Shown here one piece after another: positions 54,867 through 63,416 of a DNA stretch of 64,000 nt; the stretch's first letter is position 1, and each line of letters starts with the position of its first letter. Source of the DNA: Noviherbaspirillum aerium (GTDB lineage Bacteria; Pseudomonadota; Gammaproteobacteria; Burkholderiales; Burkholderiaceae_D). The stretch is from positions 1 to 64,000 of the forward strand of contig NZ_VFAH01000014.1 of assembly GCF_008929045.1 (NCBI RefSeq), read 5' to 3'. The notes under the pieces were generated by a model, which was not told where the DNA came from, did not search any database, and worked only from the letters and a program-made list of their open reading frames with translations. The translations under genes were made by a program, and so were the position numbers.

Positions 54867-56216
54867 ATGAAACATTACGACTATATTGTCATTGGTGGCG
54901 GCAGCGGCGGCATCGCTTCTGCGAACCGGGCGGCCATGTACGGGAAGAAATGCGCCCTGATCGAAGCAAGAGAGATCGGCGGCACTTGCGTCAACGTGGG
55001 CTGCGTTCCCAAGAAAGTCATGTGGCATGCGGCGCAGATTGCCGAGGCGATCCATCACTATGGTCCGGACTACGGGTTTGATACTACGGTGAACCGCTTC
55101 GACTGGGCAACGCTGGTAAGGAACCGCAGCGCCTACATCGAGCGCATCCATGCGTCTTATGAAAGCAGCCTGGAGCGCAACAATGTCGAAGTGATCCGTG
55201 GCTTTGCCAGCTTTATCGATGCCCGCACCATCGACGTGGGCGGCCGGCGGATGACGGCCGATCACATCCTGATCGCTACCGGCACCCGCCCTGCCCGCTC
55301 CGATATCCCGGGTGCCGAGCATGGCATGGACTCCGACGGATTCTTTACCCTGACTGCGCTGCCCGGGCGCACCGCTATCGTGGGCGGCGGCTACATTGCG
55401 GTCGAACTGGCCGGCGTGCTCCATGCCCTTGGATCGGAGACGCACCTGTTCGTCCGCCACGAGGCGCCGCTTCGCGGTTTCGACCCGATCCTGAGCGAGG
55501 CGCTGATGCAGGCAATGAAGACGGACGGACCGACGCTGCATCGCCATTCGGTTCCGACGTCGGTCGTCAAAAACGGCGACGGCAGCCTGACCCTTGCGCT
55601 AGAAAACGGCCGCACCCATACCGTGGATTGCCTGATCTGGGCTATCGGCCGCCGCGCGGATACGGCAGGGCTGCGCCCGGAGGCCGCCGGGGTGGCGCTC
55701 GATCCTGACGGACGCATCGTAGTGGACAAGTACCAGAACACCAGCGTCAAGGGCATCTACGCCGTCGGAGACATCACCGGACTGCTGGACCTGACGCCCG
55801 TTGCGGTCGCCGCCGGCCGCCGCCTGTCAGAGCGCCTGTTCAACGGCAAGCCGGACGAACACCTCGATTATGCGAATGTTCCAACGGTGGTCTTCAGTCA
55901 TCCGCCAATCGGAACGGTCGGCCTGAGCGAACCGGAAGCCCGCCTGCAATTCGGCGATGCGCATGTGAAGGTCTATCAGTCCTCGTTCACCGCCATGTAT
56001 ACCGCGGTCACGCAACATCGGCAGCCAGCATGCATGAAGCTTGTCTGCGTCGGTACCGACGAGCGTGTGGTCGGCATCCATGGCATTGGACACGGTATGG
56101 ATGAAATCCTGCAGGGTTTCGCCGTTGCCTTGAAGATGGGCGCCACCAAGAAGGACCTGGACGACACCATGGCAATCCATCCCACCGCGGCCGAGGAATT
56201 CGTGACGATGCGCTGA
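54867..56216 (+). CDS. gor: Glutathione-disulfide reductase
   Basis: A 449-residue flavoprotein that reduces oxidised glutathione with NADPH. FAD motif [12 protein letters not shown] at 8-19, redox disulfide Cys41-x4-Cys46 ([13 protein letters not shown]), NADPH motif [12 protein letters not shown], and the C-terminal interface motif IHPTAAEE with the catalytic His are all present. Length is standard. CAGGGAG precedes ATG 54867. Stands alone on this strand, followed by an IS relic. Confidence 0.94.
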   Translation: MKHYDYIVIGGGSGGIASANRAAMYGKKCALIEAREIGGTCVNVGCVPKKVMWHAAQIAEAIHHYGPDYGFDTTVNRFDWATLVRNRSAYIERIHASYESSLERNNVEVIRGFASFIDARTIDVGGRRMTADHILIATGTRPARSDIPGAEHGMDSDGFFTLTALPGRTAIVGGGYIAVELAGVLHALGSETHLFVRHEAPLRGFDPILSEALMQAMKTDGPTLHRHSVPTSVVKNGDGSLTLALENGRTHTVDCLIWAIGRRADTAGLRPEAAGVALDPDGRIVVDKYQNTSVKGIYAVGDITGLLDLTPVAVAAGRRLSERLFNGKPDEHLDYANVPTVVFSHPPIGTVGLSEPEARLQFGDAHVKVYQSSFTAMYTAVTQHRQPACMKLVCVGTDERVVGIHGIGHGMDEILQGFAVALKMGATKKDLDDTMAIHPTAAEEFVTMR

Positions 56217-56229
56217 CAGGTCATTCGCA

Positions 56230-56575
56230 TGGCAAGCCGGTTTCGCGATAGTGATGCGTTCCGTGAATTGTTCGACTCAGTACTGCGCCGATGTATGGCC
56301 GAGAATCTTGTTAGTGGCGAAGGCTTTGCTACGGATGCGAGCGTCATCAAGGCGGATGTTCGGCGCCAGCATGCGACAAAAGGTGTACAAGAGATCGACC
56401 GGGGCAATCCCGATCAATGGACTCGTCCATTTCAGAGAATGCCTTGCTGCATTAGCCGCAGCCAATTCTCTCGTGGATCCACCGAAGTCTATCTAGCTGA
56501 CGAATCCGGGGCTTCCCGGACGGCCAGGATGAGCTTCGGCATTCCAATGCGTAGTACTTGGAGTCGATGACGATT
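56230..56575 (+). mobile_element. Relic of an IS1182-like transposase
   Basis: The frame reads RFRDSDAFRELFDSVLRRCMAENLVSGEGFATDASVIKADVRRQ, matching the GGEGFAVDASLI...AD region of IS1182-like (DUF772) transposases, including the first catalytic Asp. After about residue 60 homology continues one frame over (FRECLAALAAANSLVDPPKSI) and then breaks with stop codons. Both ends are missing, so it is non-functional. Confidence 0.65.
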
Positions 56576-56668
56576 CCTGGATTAGAGATGTCGCCGTAGT
56601 GCACAAAGACCATTTCGACAACATCGGGTTGAACCCGGAAGTTCGCAGTCCGGCCAAAGCCATGCCGA

Positions 56669-57010
56669 TCAGGACAGGAACCCAATAGGCCGTTTGGCTT
56701 CCGTCGGCACCTTAGGCACCTTGAGCAACAGTATTGATGCCTGAGTAAAGTGCTGTACCAGCGTTGCCGGCCCGCCGCCATCCGTCAGCCCTTCCATGCA
56801 AATCATCTGGCCACAGAGCCGCAGCTGGCGAATATGGAGGACAACGGATTGCCCGAATGATGCCAACATCGCGCCGACGACCTCCTCGTCCTTCGTTTGT
56901 GCCTCAAACTGCTTGATCTGGTCCACCAATGATTCATAGGCATACTCCGCCGGCGTTTTGTTTTCCGGCAGAGCCGGGACATTCACTTTCGGGATGACTG
57001 GATCCATCAT
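56669..57010 (-). CDS. Hypothetical protein (DUF6173-like)
   Basis: A 113-residue soluble protein. The start (MDPVIPKVNVPALPENKTPAEYAYESLVDQIKQFEAQ) and the LVQHFTQASILLLKVPK region recall the DUF6173 family as I remember it; function unknown. Its C-terminus runs close to the IS1182 relic and may be clipped. GGAAAGCG precedes the tandem ATGs at 57010/57007. It diverges from the HD hydrolase. Confidence 0.55.
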   Translation of the reverse strand: MMDPVIPKVNVPALPENKTPAEYAYESLVDQIKQFEAQTKDEEVVGAMLASFGQSVVLHIRQLRLCGQMICMEGLTDGGGPATLVQHFTQASILLLKVPKVPTEAKRPIGFLS

Positions 57011-57064
57011 CGCTTTCCTTTGTGACCCTGGGCACGAACGACTTCTCGCGCCGCTATTGATAAA

Positions 57065-57736
57065 ATGATACCTGGTGCGTCCTTTGAGGAACTCTATTCA
57101 ACCATGCTTCCGACTACGCCGCGCGCCTGGATACGCTTGCCAGTATCCGGAGGCCGCCTCGACTTGTTGAACCCATCACCAGAAGCATGGACTGATGAGG
57201 ACCTGGCCGTGCGAATCGCCCGTACCTATCGCTGGGGCGGCGACTCGGCCTGGCCACTGCCGTTGTCGGTTGCACAGCACAGCCTGACCGTTCTGGCATT
57301 GCGAAGACAGTGGTCAAAGGAAACGCTGGGGGTCGAGCAGCAGCTGAAATGTCTGCTTCATGATGGCGAGGAGGCTTTCCTCTCGTTCGACTGCATTACG
57401 CCCCTGAAGGGCGTATTGGGACAGCCCTTCAAGGACGTCTGCGACCGGCTGATGGGCGCCATTGAGGAAAGGTATTCCCTACGAGCCTGGCAGCCGGAGG
57501 AATACCGAGTGCATAAGGAAGCCGACCGCATCGCCGCCGCCTGCGAGGCCGTCCATGTCGTCGGGTGGCAAAGACACGAAGTCCGCGACGTGCTTGGCAT
57601 CACCCACTCGATTCTGAACGAAGATCCTCTCCCCCGTCCTTCCGGTTATGCACCGTGGGAGCCGTGGCCGGCTGACGTGGCAGCAAATCAGTTCTTAAAA
57701 GAACTACATACTCTTACCCAGGCTCACCGCCAATAA
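57065..57736 (+). CDS. HD-superfamily phosphohydrolase (YfbR-like)
   Basis: A 223-residue metal-dependent phosphohydrolase. The metal-binding pattern is seen in PLSVAQHS (His) and LLHDGEEAFL (His-Asp); the C-terminal Asp is in the HKEADRIAAACEA helix. Related proteins hydrolyse nucleotides, but substrate here is unknown. Either ATG 57065 or 57104 may be the start; 57104 lies 13 bp after GAGGAA. The small hypothetical gene follows 34 bp downstream. Confidence 0.8.
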   Translation: MIPGASFEELYSTMLPTTPRAWIRLPVSGGRLDLLNPSPEAWTDEDLAVRIARTYRWGGDSAWPLPLSVAQHSLTVLALRRQWSKETLGVEQQLKCLLHDGEEAFLSFDCITPLKGVLGQPFKDVCDRLMGAIEERYSLRAWQPEEYRVHKEADRIAAACEAVHVVGWQRHEVRDVLGITHSILNEDPLPRPSGYAPWEPWPADVAANQFLKELHTLTQAHRQ

Positions 57737-57770
57737 TGCGGCGAAGTGGAGCATATCGAAGGAATGATTG

Positions 57771-58016
57771 ATGAGCGTTTTTAGCAAACCCGTATTTGAA
57801 GGCACCGTCATCGTCGACGGTAACGAACTATTCAAAGGCCAGGGAGCTGCCAAGCAATGGGCCGAACAGGTTGGCAAGGAGCTTGGGGTGGTAGTTGAAC
57901 CACGCAAGATCGGCACAGGATGGGCCCTGGCTGGAAACCTTGACGGCGTGGAGACCATCTGGGGTATCTACGGCCAGCGCCTCAAGCGCCTGACCATGGA
58001 CTCCGGTAACGGATAA
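57771..58016 (+). CDS. Small hypothetical protein
   Basis: An 81-residue soluble protein (starts MSVFSKPVFEGTVIVDGNELF) with no recognised domain. GAAGGAATG lies just upstream of ATG 57771. It probably shares a transcript with the HD hydrolase, and a very long hairpin follows 9 bp after its stop. Confidence 0.6.
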   Translation: MSVFSKPVFEGTVIVDGNELFKGQGAAKQWAEQVGKELGVVVEPRKIGTGWALAGNLDGVETIWGIYGQRLKRLTMDSGNG

Positions 58017-58025
58017 GCCGATTGG

Positions 58026-58073
58026 GTCCGCGATCCTTCCATCCCACCTCTTTGGGATGGAAGGATCGCGGAC
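58026..58073. terminator. Long perfect hairpin after the small hypothetical gene
   Basis: A 21-bp perfect stem (58026-58046 with 58053-58073; arm begins GTCCGCGATCCTTCCATCCC) and a 6-nt loop. No T-run follows on either strand. Comparable to the 20-bp hairpin after dctM. Confidence 0.5.
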
Positions 58074-58244
58074 AGGGGGTATAGCATCCACGGACCAAAT
58101 TAATGTTCAAGAGCTGTCTTTAATGGTCGGCACTCAACGGTGGTGGCGAAATACTCGGCAGCGGCTGTACGCCCTATGGTGAAGAGTGGATATGAATTTG
58201 TCGAATGCGGCCCTACCTCGACCCTTATAGTGTCGTGGAAAAGT

Positions 58245-58277
58245 AAAACGAAGGGCCAGCATCATTTCGCCGGCCCC
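58245..58277 (-). terminator. Intrinsic terminator of the chemoreceptor gene
   Basis: On the minus strand GGGCCGGC pairs with GCTGGCCC (one G-U) across an 8-nt loop and is followed by TTCGTTTTAC, about 60 bp after the chemoreceptor stop. Confidence 0.55.
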
Positions 58278-58337
58278 CGCATGCTTGTTTTTCCGCCACC
58301 CTCGACTGCATTGCGTCGGGCTGTTTGCGGAGCGGCC

Positions 58338-60050
58338 TTAGAACTCTTCCCAATCACCACTTGATGAGGGCAAGGCTGCGACGTTCCGCTTGACCGGCGC
58401 TTGTGCCACCGATCGACCCGGACCGACTCGGCTGGTGATGCCCGGTGTGGTTGCCGCCGTGGTCGCCCGTTTCACCGGAATGGTAGGCGCATCGTGCTGC
58501 GCGCCATCGGTCTTGAAAACGGCAACCACCTGTGCGAGGTTCCCCGCCTGTTCCTGCATTGATTCGGCAGCCGCGGCCGCCTCCTCGACCAGTGCGGCGT
58601 TTTGCTGGGTAACCTGGTCCATCTGGCTGATAGCCTGATTGATCTCTTCAATGCCGGCACTTTGCTCCTGACTTGCCGACGCAATCTCATTGATGATATC
58701 GCTCACGCGCTTGACGCTGACGACCACTTCATCCATCGTGACGCCGGCCTGATCAACCAGCGCGCTGCCCACTTCCACTTTTCCGACCGAGTCGTCGATC
58801 AGCGACTTGATTTCTTTTGCCGCCGCGGCTGAGCGTTGCGCAAGCGTCCGTACCTCGGAAGCCACTACTGCAAACCCGCGCCCCTGTTCACCAGCGCGTG
58901 CGGCTTCCACCGCAGCATTCAGCGCCAGAATATTTGTCTGGAACGCAATGCCGTCAATGACACTGATGATATCGACGATCTTGCGCGACGAATCATTGAT
59001 CGACGCCATCGTATCAATTACCTGGGACACGACCTGACCACCCTTGCTTGCCACGTCAGAAGCAGACGCGGCCAACTGATTCGCCTGACGGGCATTGTCC
59101 GCATTTTGCCTGACAGTCGAGGTCAGCTCTTCCATTGACGAGGCAGTCTCCTCGAGCGAGCTGGCTTGTTCCTCTGTGCGTGACGACAGATCCTGATTTC
59201 CGCTGGCGATCTCCGCAGACGCCGTTGACATGGCATGAGTACCACTCTGCACCTGAGTAACAATGCGTTGAAGGCTGCTGTTCATGGACTGCAAAGCCTG
59301 CAGCAACCTTCCGATCTCGTCCTTCGATGAGGACTCAATCTTGCTCGTCAAGTCACCGCCGGCAACTTTGGTGGCCACTTCAACGGCATAGGAGAGCGGC
59401 CTGGTGATGCTGCGCGCAATGATGAATGCGCACACCGCACCGAAAGCCACGATCAATGCAGTCAGCAAGCCCATCAACCGGGAACCGCGATTTGCTGCTT
59501 CCTCTACCGCGACAGCGTTTGCATCAATGGCTTTGCGCTGATGAGCGACCAGATCCTTCAGCAAATTTTCGTATTCGACCGAGTAGGGCAAATACTCTTG
59601 CTCAAGAATCCGCGTCGATTCGGCTGCATTGCCTTCGGCCTTGGCTTTGACGGCGGCATCCCGCGACTTCGCATACTTCTGCCTCACTTCACCGATCTTG
59701 TCGTACAGTGCGCGCTCTTCCTGGCTAGTAAGCAATGTCTCGAATGCCTTCTGGATTTCGCTCGAACTCTTGGAGGTAGCCTGAATGTCGTCTTTGAAGA
59801 ACGTGACAAGCGATTCGTCGCTGCTTTTGACAATAGCGGATGTCCGGCGGATCGCACCATAGGTGTTCCGGTACCAATCGCTTGCCATGCGCTCCTTGGC
59901 GAGCGGCTTTTCCATCATTTCCTTGGTCGAATCCTTGACTCCCTGCAATTCGAGGATGCCGGCAATCGTAGAAATGATGGAAAGAGCAAGAATGACGGCG
60001 AAGCCAACGGCCAAGCGCGTCCCGATGCGGGAGTTATGTAGGAAGTTCAT
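58338..60050 (-). CDS. Methyl-accepting chemotaxis protein
   Basis: A 570-residue chemoreceptor. Two membrane segments (about 10-32 and 190-212) flank a four-helix-bundle periplasmic domain, then a HAMP domain and the cytoplasmic signalling hairpin, with its tip [42 protein letters not shown]. The C-terminus ends GDWEEF, which fits the xWxxF pentapeptide that tethers CheR/CheB. ATG 60050 fits the family ([13 protein letters not shown]); a GTG at 60131 would add 27 residues. The pseudo-receiver gene is upstream on the same strand. Confidence 0.93.
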   Translation of the reverse strand: MNFLHNSRIGTRLAVGFAVILALSIISTIAGILELQGVKDSTKEMMEKPLAKERMASDWYRNTYGAIRRTSAIVKSSDESLVTFFKDDIQATSKSSSEIQKAFETLLTSQEERALYDKIGEVRQKYAKSRDAAVKAKAEGNAAESTRILEQEYLPYSVEYENLLKDLVAHQRKAIDANAVAVEEAANRGSRLMGLLTALIVAFGAVCAFIIARSITRPLSYAVEVATKVAGGDLTSKIESSSKDEIGRLLQALQSMNSSLQRIVTQVQSGTHAMSTASAEIASGNQDLSSRTEEQASSLEETASSMEELTSTVRQNADNARQANQLAASASDVASKGGQVVSQVIDTMASINDSSRKIVDIISVIDGIAFQTNILALNAAVEAARAGEQGRGFAVVASEVRTLAQRSAAAAKEIKSLIDDSVGKVEVGSALVDQAGVTMDEVVVSVKRVSDIINEIASASQEQSAGIEEINQAISQMDQVTQQNAALVEEAAAAAESMQEQAGNLAQVVAVFKTDGAQHDAPTIPVKRATTAATTPGITSRVGPGRSVAQAPVKRNVAALPSSSGDWEEF

Positions 60051-60573
60051 GAGTTTCAATGGTTGGGTATCCGGAACCGCTGGAGGGCGGCCGCTGCCTA
60101 TTTGGCTGTACGGGGGCGTTTGAATTACCACTGCTTCAATTGGGGACGCATCGCTCGTGACAGGAACGGCATTATTTGCTTACATTCGCGGGCTGAACAA
60201 GCAATTAAATCCTGATGTATCTTCGAAGCAACATTGCCATATAGGCATTATCCGCGTTCGCTAGCGCGGGGCATCACCGCTGAATCCAGAGATTGCCTGG
60301 AACTCACTTCCGCAACTAGCACGATACAAACCCAGGCTCATCACATATAGACAGTAAGCCTTGGGTTCGGAACTGTGGACGCTGTATCTGCGCCGTCGCA
60401 AGTGGTGCCTCATGCACTCGAAAAAAGTCTGGAAGACGCCATAACGGGCCAACGTTCGCCGTGCCAGTCTTTCCGCACGGCCCATCCTGACGTCCCCCGG
60501 ACGCTCCCATGGCATGCACAGGAGACCTTAGAGAAGTCATGGCGCGTTGATAGATACCGCTATCTTCTCGAAA
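60051..60573. other. Intergenic region upstream of the chemoreceptor, no gene recognised
   Basis: About 520 bp between the chemoreceptor start and the pseudo-receiver end. No convincing frame, repeat or RNA was recognised; it should contain the chemoreceptor promoter. Confidence 0.45.
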
Positions 60574-60990
60574 TCAGTTTTGCGACAGAAAGACGTCCCG
60601 TACGATGTTTCTGAGATGTACCAGCATCTGTTGTTCATCCATTTGCGTCTTGAGGTCCCGCATGTCAATGAAAGCATCTGCGCCGCGCACAGTGGCTGCG
60701 CTGCGAATTCCTGTAATAACGCTCGGAGAATGATGGGTTTCTTCACGAAGAACGAGAAAGAAAGGGACCAGGGACGCGGCTGGGTGAGCTTTTGCGGTAG
60801 CAAGTAAGTCGAACATTGCGCCTTGGTCGAAATGAACACCGCATACAATCAAACCGAAGGATTCGTCCAAGCCTTCCACAGCCTCTGCGAGACGATGGCG
60901 GATGGTGAAATCGAAGTGACCGTCGAGGACAGCTGACACAAGGTTATCGTCTTCAGGACGAACAGCAACCAGAACGCGTTTCGATGTCAT
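60574..60990 (-). CDS. Receiver-like (pseudo-receiver) protein
   Basis: A 138-residue protein with the alternating strand/helix layout of response-regulator receivers (KRVLVAVRPEDD at the start, LIVCGVHFD where strand 3 should be). The phospho-accepting Asp appears replaced (Cys-Gly), so phosphorylation is unlikely. No output domain. Upstream of a chemoreceptor on the same strand, but the 520-bp gap argues against an operon. Confidence 0.55.
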   Translation of the reverse strand: MTSKRVLVAVRPEDDNLVSAVLDGHFDFTIRHRLAEAVEGLDESFGLIVCGVHFDQGAMFDLLATAKAHPAASLVPFFLVLREETHHSPSVITGIRSAATVRGADAFIDMRDLKTQMDEQQMLVHLRNIVRDVFLSQN

Positions 60991-61296
60991 CAGTATGAAG
61001 TTTCATTGGTTGGAAATTCACTTTCGATTATAGATCCATTTCATTATGGAAATTTTTTCGCTCGATCATGCACTGATGGCTGACCCGTGTTAATGGTTGG
61101 CGCTTCATTATCATTACCACTATAGGCCTGTCGTTGCATGAAATACGCGTTGAAATGGATTGATTGGCAAGCTGCCGTCAAGGTCACTTCCTAATCCACG
61201 GCTCTTGGCAGCACCGTCCTTCGAAAAGTACTTCGGCTGCGTTTTCACATAGCTCAATCGGGCAAGAAGCCCAAAGAAGTTTGATACCATTACGCC
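60991..61296. other. Intergenic region, no gene recognised
   Basis: Divergent region between the pseudo-receiver and the metal-related gene; only promoter functions are expected. Confidence 0.4.
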
Positions 61297-61713
61297 ATGT
61301 ATGGCTCCTTCAATCGCTTCCTGGCCTATCTATTACTGCTGCTATTGCCTGTACAGGCTCAGGCAACCGTAGCCGTTTTGAATTGCTATGTTGAAATGAA
61401 ACGCGCCGTCGCGGTTGAGCATGTCATGGAAGACTGCCAGGATGCCTCGATGATGCAGCGGACCATGCAGGATACCGGCATCCCGGATCTCACGCCGCAT
61501 ACTGAATCTTCCCAGCCGTCTCACTCGTCTCCCTGTGGCATGAGCAGCAGCTGTCTGGCACTCGCATCGATTGCGGTCCTTCCTGATACCCGCACGATGT
61601 CAATCGACACATCGACGCGATCGTCGGGCTTTACCGACGAGTTCTATCTTTCCTATATTCCCGAGGGCTTGGAGCGTCCTCCTCGGCTTATTCGCGCGTA
61701 CTTCCAAGACTGA
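61297..61713 (+). CDS. Exported protein, possibly metal-related (CopL-like)
   Basis: A 138-residue protein with a signal peptide (FNRFLAYLLLLLLPVQAQA) and a mature part rich in Met, Cys and His in its first half (MEDCQDASMMQRTM, then HTESSQPSHSSPCGMSSSC). It ends in ERPPRLIRAYFQD. Layout recalls CopL-type proteins of copper loci, a loose match. The Cys-rich lipoprotein 120 bp downstream supports a metal theme. Confidence 0.6.
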   Translation: MYGSFNRFLAYLLLLLLPVQAQATVAVLNCYVEMKRAVAVEHVMEDCQDASMMQRTMQDTGIPDLTPHTESSQPSHSSPCGMSSSCLALASIAVLPDTRTMSIDTSTRSSGFTDEFYLSYIPEGLERPPRLIRAYFQD

Positions 61714-61832
61714 CTGCGGCGAGACGCCGCAAGATTGATGGCGTCTTAAGCGTGCAATTTATCTGCAACGCTTACGCAAGCCTCTTGCGCCGCGATACTG
61801 AGTTGTCGACTCACCAATATAGGAATTCAAGT

Positions 61833-62168
61833 ATGAAATCGTTCTCTTTTTCTCCAGTTCTCCCGGCATTGTTTGCCGCCTCCGTTCTGACGGGGTGCGC
61901 CGGGTCCTTGGCAAACCCGGATACTCATAATTCATCCATGGCCGCCGGCATGGCCAACCATCATAAGATGATGGCAGATGGAGGCTGCAGCTGCTGCGGA
62001 ATGCATAAAGGCGCAATGTCGAATGGCATGAAGCCAGGACAATCCATGCCGCAGCAAGGTGCAATGTGCATGCCCAGCAAGAACACGGGCAAGTCCGGAT
62101 GTGGCTGCTGTGATATGGGCAAGATGGGTTCAGGCGGGTGCAGCTGCTGCGGAATGGATAAGCAATAA
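61833..62168 (+). CDS. Cys-rich metal-binding lipoprotein with CSCCGM repeats
   Basis: A 111-residue protein. Lipobox LTGC places the lipid on Cys22. The mature part contains CSCCGM at 52-57, CGCCDM at 90-95 and CSCCGM at 103-108, plus Cys79 and many Met and His residues (NHHKMM, MPQQGAMCM). Such spacing suits Cu(I) or other soft metals. Nothing else in the protein is recognisable. AGGAA lies upstream of ATG 61833. Probably in one transcript with the gene at 61297. Confidence 0.8.
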   Translation: MKSFSFSPVLPALFAASVLTGCAGSLANPDTHNSSMAAGMANHHKMMADGGCSCCGMHKGAMSNGMKPGQSMPQQGAMCMPSKNTGKSGCGCCDMGKMGSGGCSCCGMDKQ

Positions 62169-62443
62169 CACCGCTGCAGATACCGATAAACAGCTAACGT
62201 AATGTAGGAGGCGCTCCGCAATCCATGTCGAGCGCCTCCTTGATACCTTGTAGCTGGCGATACCCCATTGAGTCCATGCCGGGAATTGGGATATCACTTC
62301 TCTTTTACGGCACGATTTCAATAGCTTGCCAAGATCACTGCAGCGCTAGGCAGATTCCATCCTGTGCGTGTCAGGAACCGGATATAAGCTTGGTCGAGTT
62401 CCGACAGAGAAAAGGCGACGCGATCTCGGTATTTAGAACAGTT

Positions 62444-62653
62444 TCACTGCGGGTCTTCGTCGTTGCTATAGCTCGCTGGAGCGTCTCCGCCTTCAGGAAG
62501 GGCCACATCGACACACTGATACCGCATGCCGCATTCGCAATGCATGGAAACCCCGGCGGCAAAAGCAATACGGTCAAGGCTGCCCCATTTATCCATCCGA
62601 TCATTACCGCAAGACGGGCATTCGACCGGAAGCTCATATGCTAGAAGGATCAA
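62444..62653 (-). CDS. Small zinc-ribbon protein with TTG start
   Basis: A 69-residue protein with Cys12-x2-Cys15 (ECPSCGN) and Cys39-x-Cys41 plus Cys47, a plausible zinc ribbon. The TTG start is supported by GGAGG four bases upstream and by the frame beginning directly before the first Cys pair. An overlapping frame from 62637 lacks any motif. Function unknown. Confidence 0.5.
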   Translation of the reverse strand: MILLAYELPVECPSCGNDRMDKWGSLDRIAFAAGVSMHCECGMRYQCVDVALPEGGDAPASYSNDEDPQ

Positions 62654-62723
62654 TCCGCCTCCACCTTTCCTTTGCCTCGATATCGGACTTCGCGGTTAGC
62701 CAAGCCATTAAGTTGACCTCCTT

Positions 62724-62810
62724 AGAGTGGTTTCACCCTGACCTGCCGGTGGATCCCGGACAGATTGCTGCCTCGGCCTCGACTATGCCGGCCAGGGTTA
62801 AAACCACTCT
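62724..62810. repeat. 87-bp inverted-repeat element
   Basis: Ends AGAGTGGTTTCACCCTG (62724-62740) and, inverted, CAGGGTTAAAACCACTCT (62793-62810) with one indel. It resembles a short MITE or an excised IS pair of ends. The stop codon of the small lipoprotein gene touches its right end. Confidence 0.5.
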
Positions 62811-62994
62811 AGCAACGGCCCTTCTTTGCCTGACCCGGTGGGCAATGGCCTCCGCCAGCCGGGACTACCACCACAGGAGCAGGATCGACAACAACAACGG
62901 GAACCGGAGATGCTACGCGAACGGTAGCGGGCGTGACGGTACAGCCAACCATTGAGACAACTGCAATCAGCGCAAACAGGGAGCGGAACATCAT
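62809..62994 (-). CDS. Small lipoprotein
   Basis: A 61-residue protein. MMFRSLFALIAVVSMVGC is a clean lipoprotein signal; the mature part is a Pro/Val-rich spacer (SPVPVVVVDPAPVVVVPAGGG) with a Cys-Pro-Pro-Gly motif and a basic end (GQAKKGRC). No SD-like site precedes ATG 62994. The stop TAG is supplied by the inverted-repeat element, so the original C-terminus may be lost. Confidence 0.6.
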   Translation of the reverse strand: MMFRSLFALIAVVSMVGCTVTPATVRVASPVPVVVVDPAPVVVVPAGGGHCPPGQAKKGRC

Positions 62995-63139
62995 AGGAAG
63001 AAATCCAAAGTGCAAGGAGGCGTAATGATAACGGGTGTTAGGAATTGCCGTTGCCACAGTCGTTTCCACGCAACATGCCACAGGACTTCGGTGAATGGCG
63101 GAATCGGTCTGTGAGTGTAGCCCGGAGCGCTTTTGGCCT

Positions 63140-63270
63140 GCCTGTAGCGAAAAAGGCTACGACCTGGTGTATCGGATTGGCAATGGAGATCATTCCAGGG
63201 TCCGTGCCCTGCGAGACTGGCTGGCTGAAGGCATCCCTGTTTTGTGTGAAACACGATTAGCAGAGGTATG
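63140..63270 (+). pseudogene. Relic of a LysR-family regulator C-terminus
   Basis: One frame reads YDLVYRIGNGDHSRVRALRDWLAEG followed by a stop at 63268-63270, which matches the final strand and helix of GcvA-type LysR sensor domains (LVYP...VRALRDWLLAE). No upstream part was found. The rest of 62995-63416 holds nothing recognisable apart from the next promoter. Confidence 0.4.
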
Positions 63271-63371
63271 ACGACGGCAGCCTTGCACAAGGCTTGCCGG
63301 CCCGATATGGCCTGCATTACATCGAAGCCATTCAGCCCTTCTTCCCTGCTGAAGCGCTTCGTCGCTTTGGC

Positions 63372-63377
63372 TATAAT
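63372..63377 (+). promoter_or_regulatory. -10 box of the U32 peptidase gene
   Basis: A perfect TATAAT lies 39 bp before the ATG at 63417. No good -35 match was seen at the right distance, so this is a partial promoter call. Confidence 0.4.
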
Positions 63378-63416
63378 CTTCGCCTTGTCCGCCGCCGTCG
63401 CCCGATTGGATCCGCC

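Noticed and set aside
58140-58364. 74-codon GTG frame between the small hypothetical gene and the chemoreceptor
   Set aside because: No ribosome-binding site or family resemblance, and it spans the chemoreceptor terminator.
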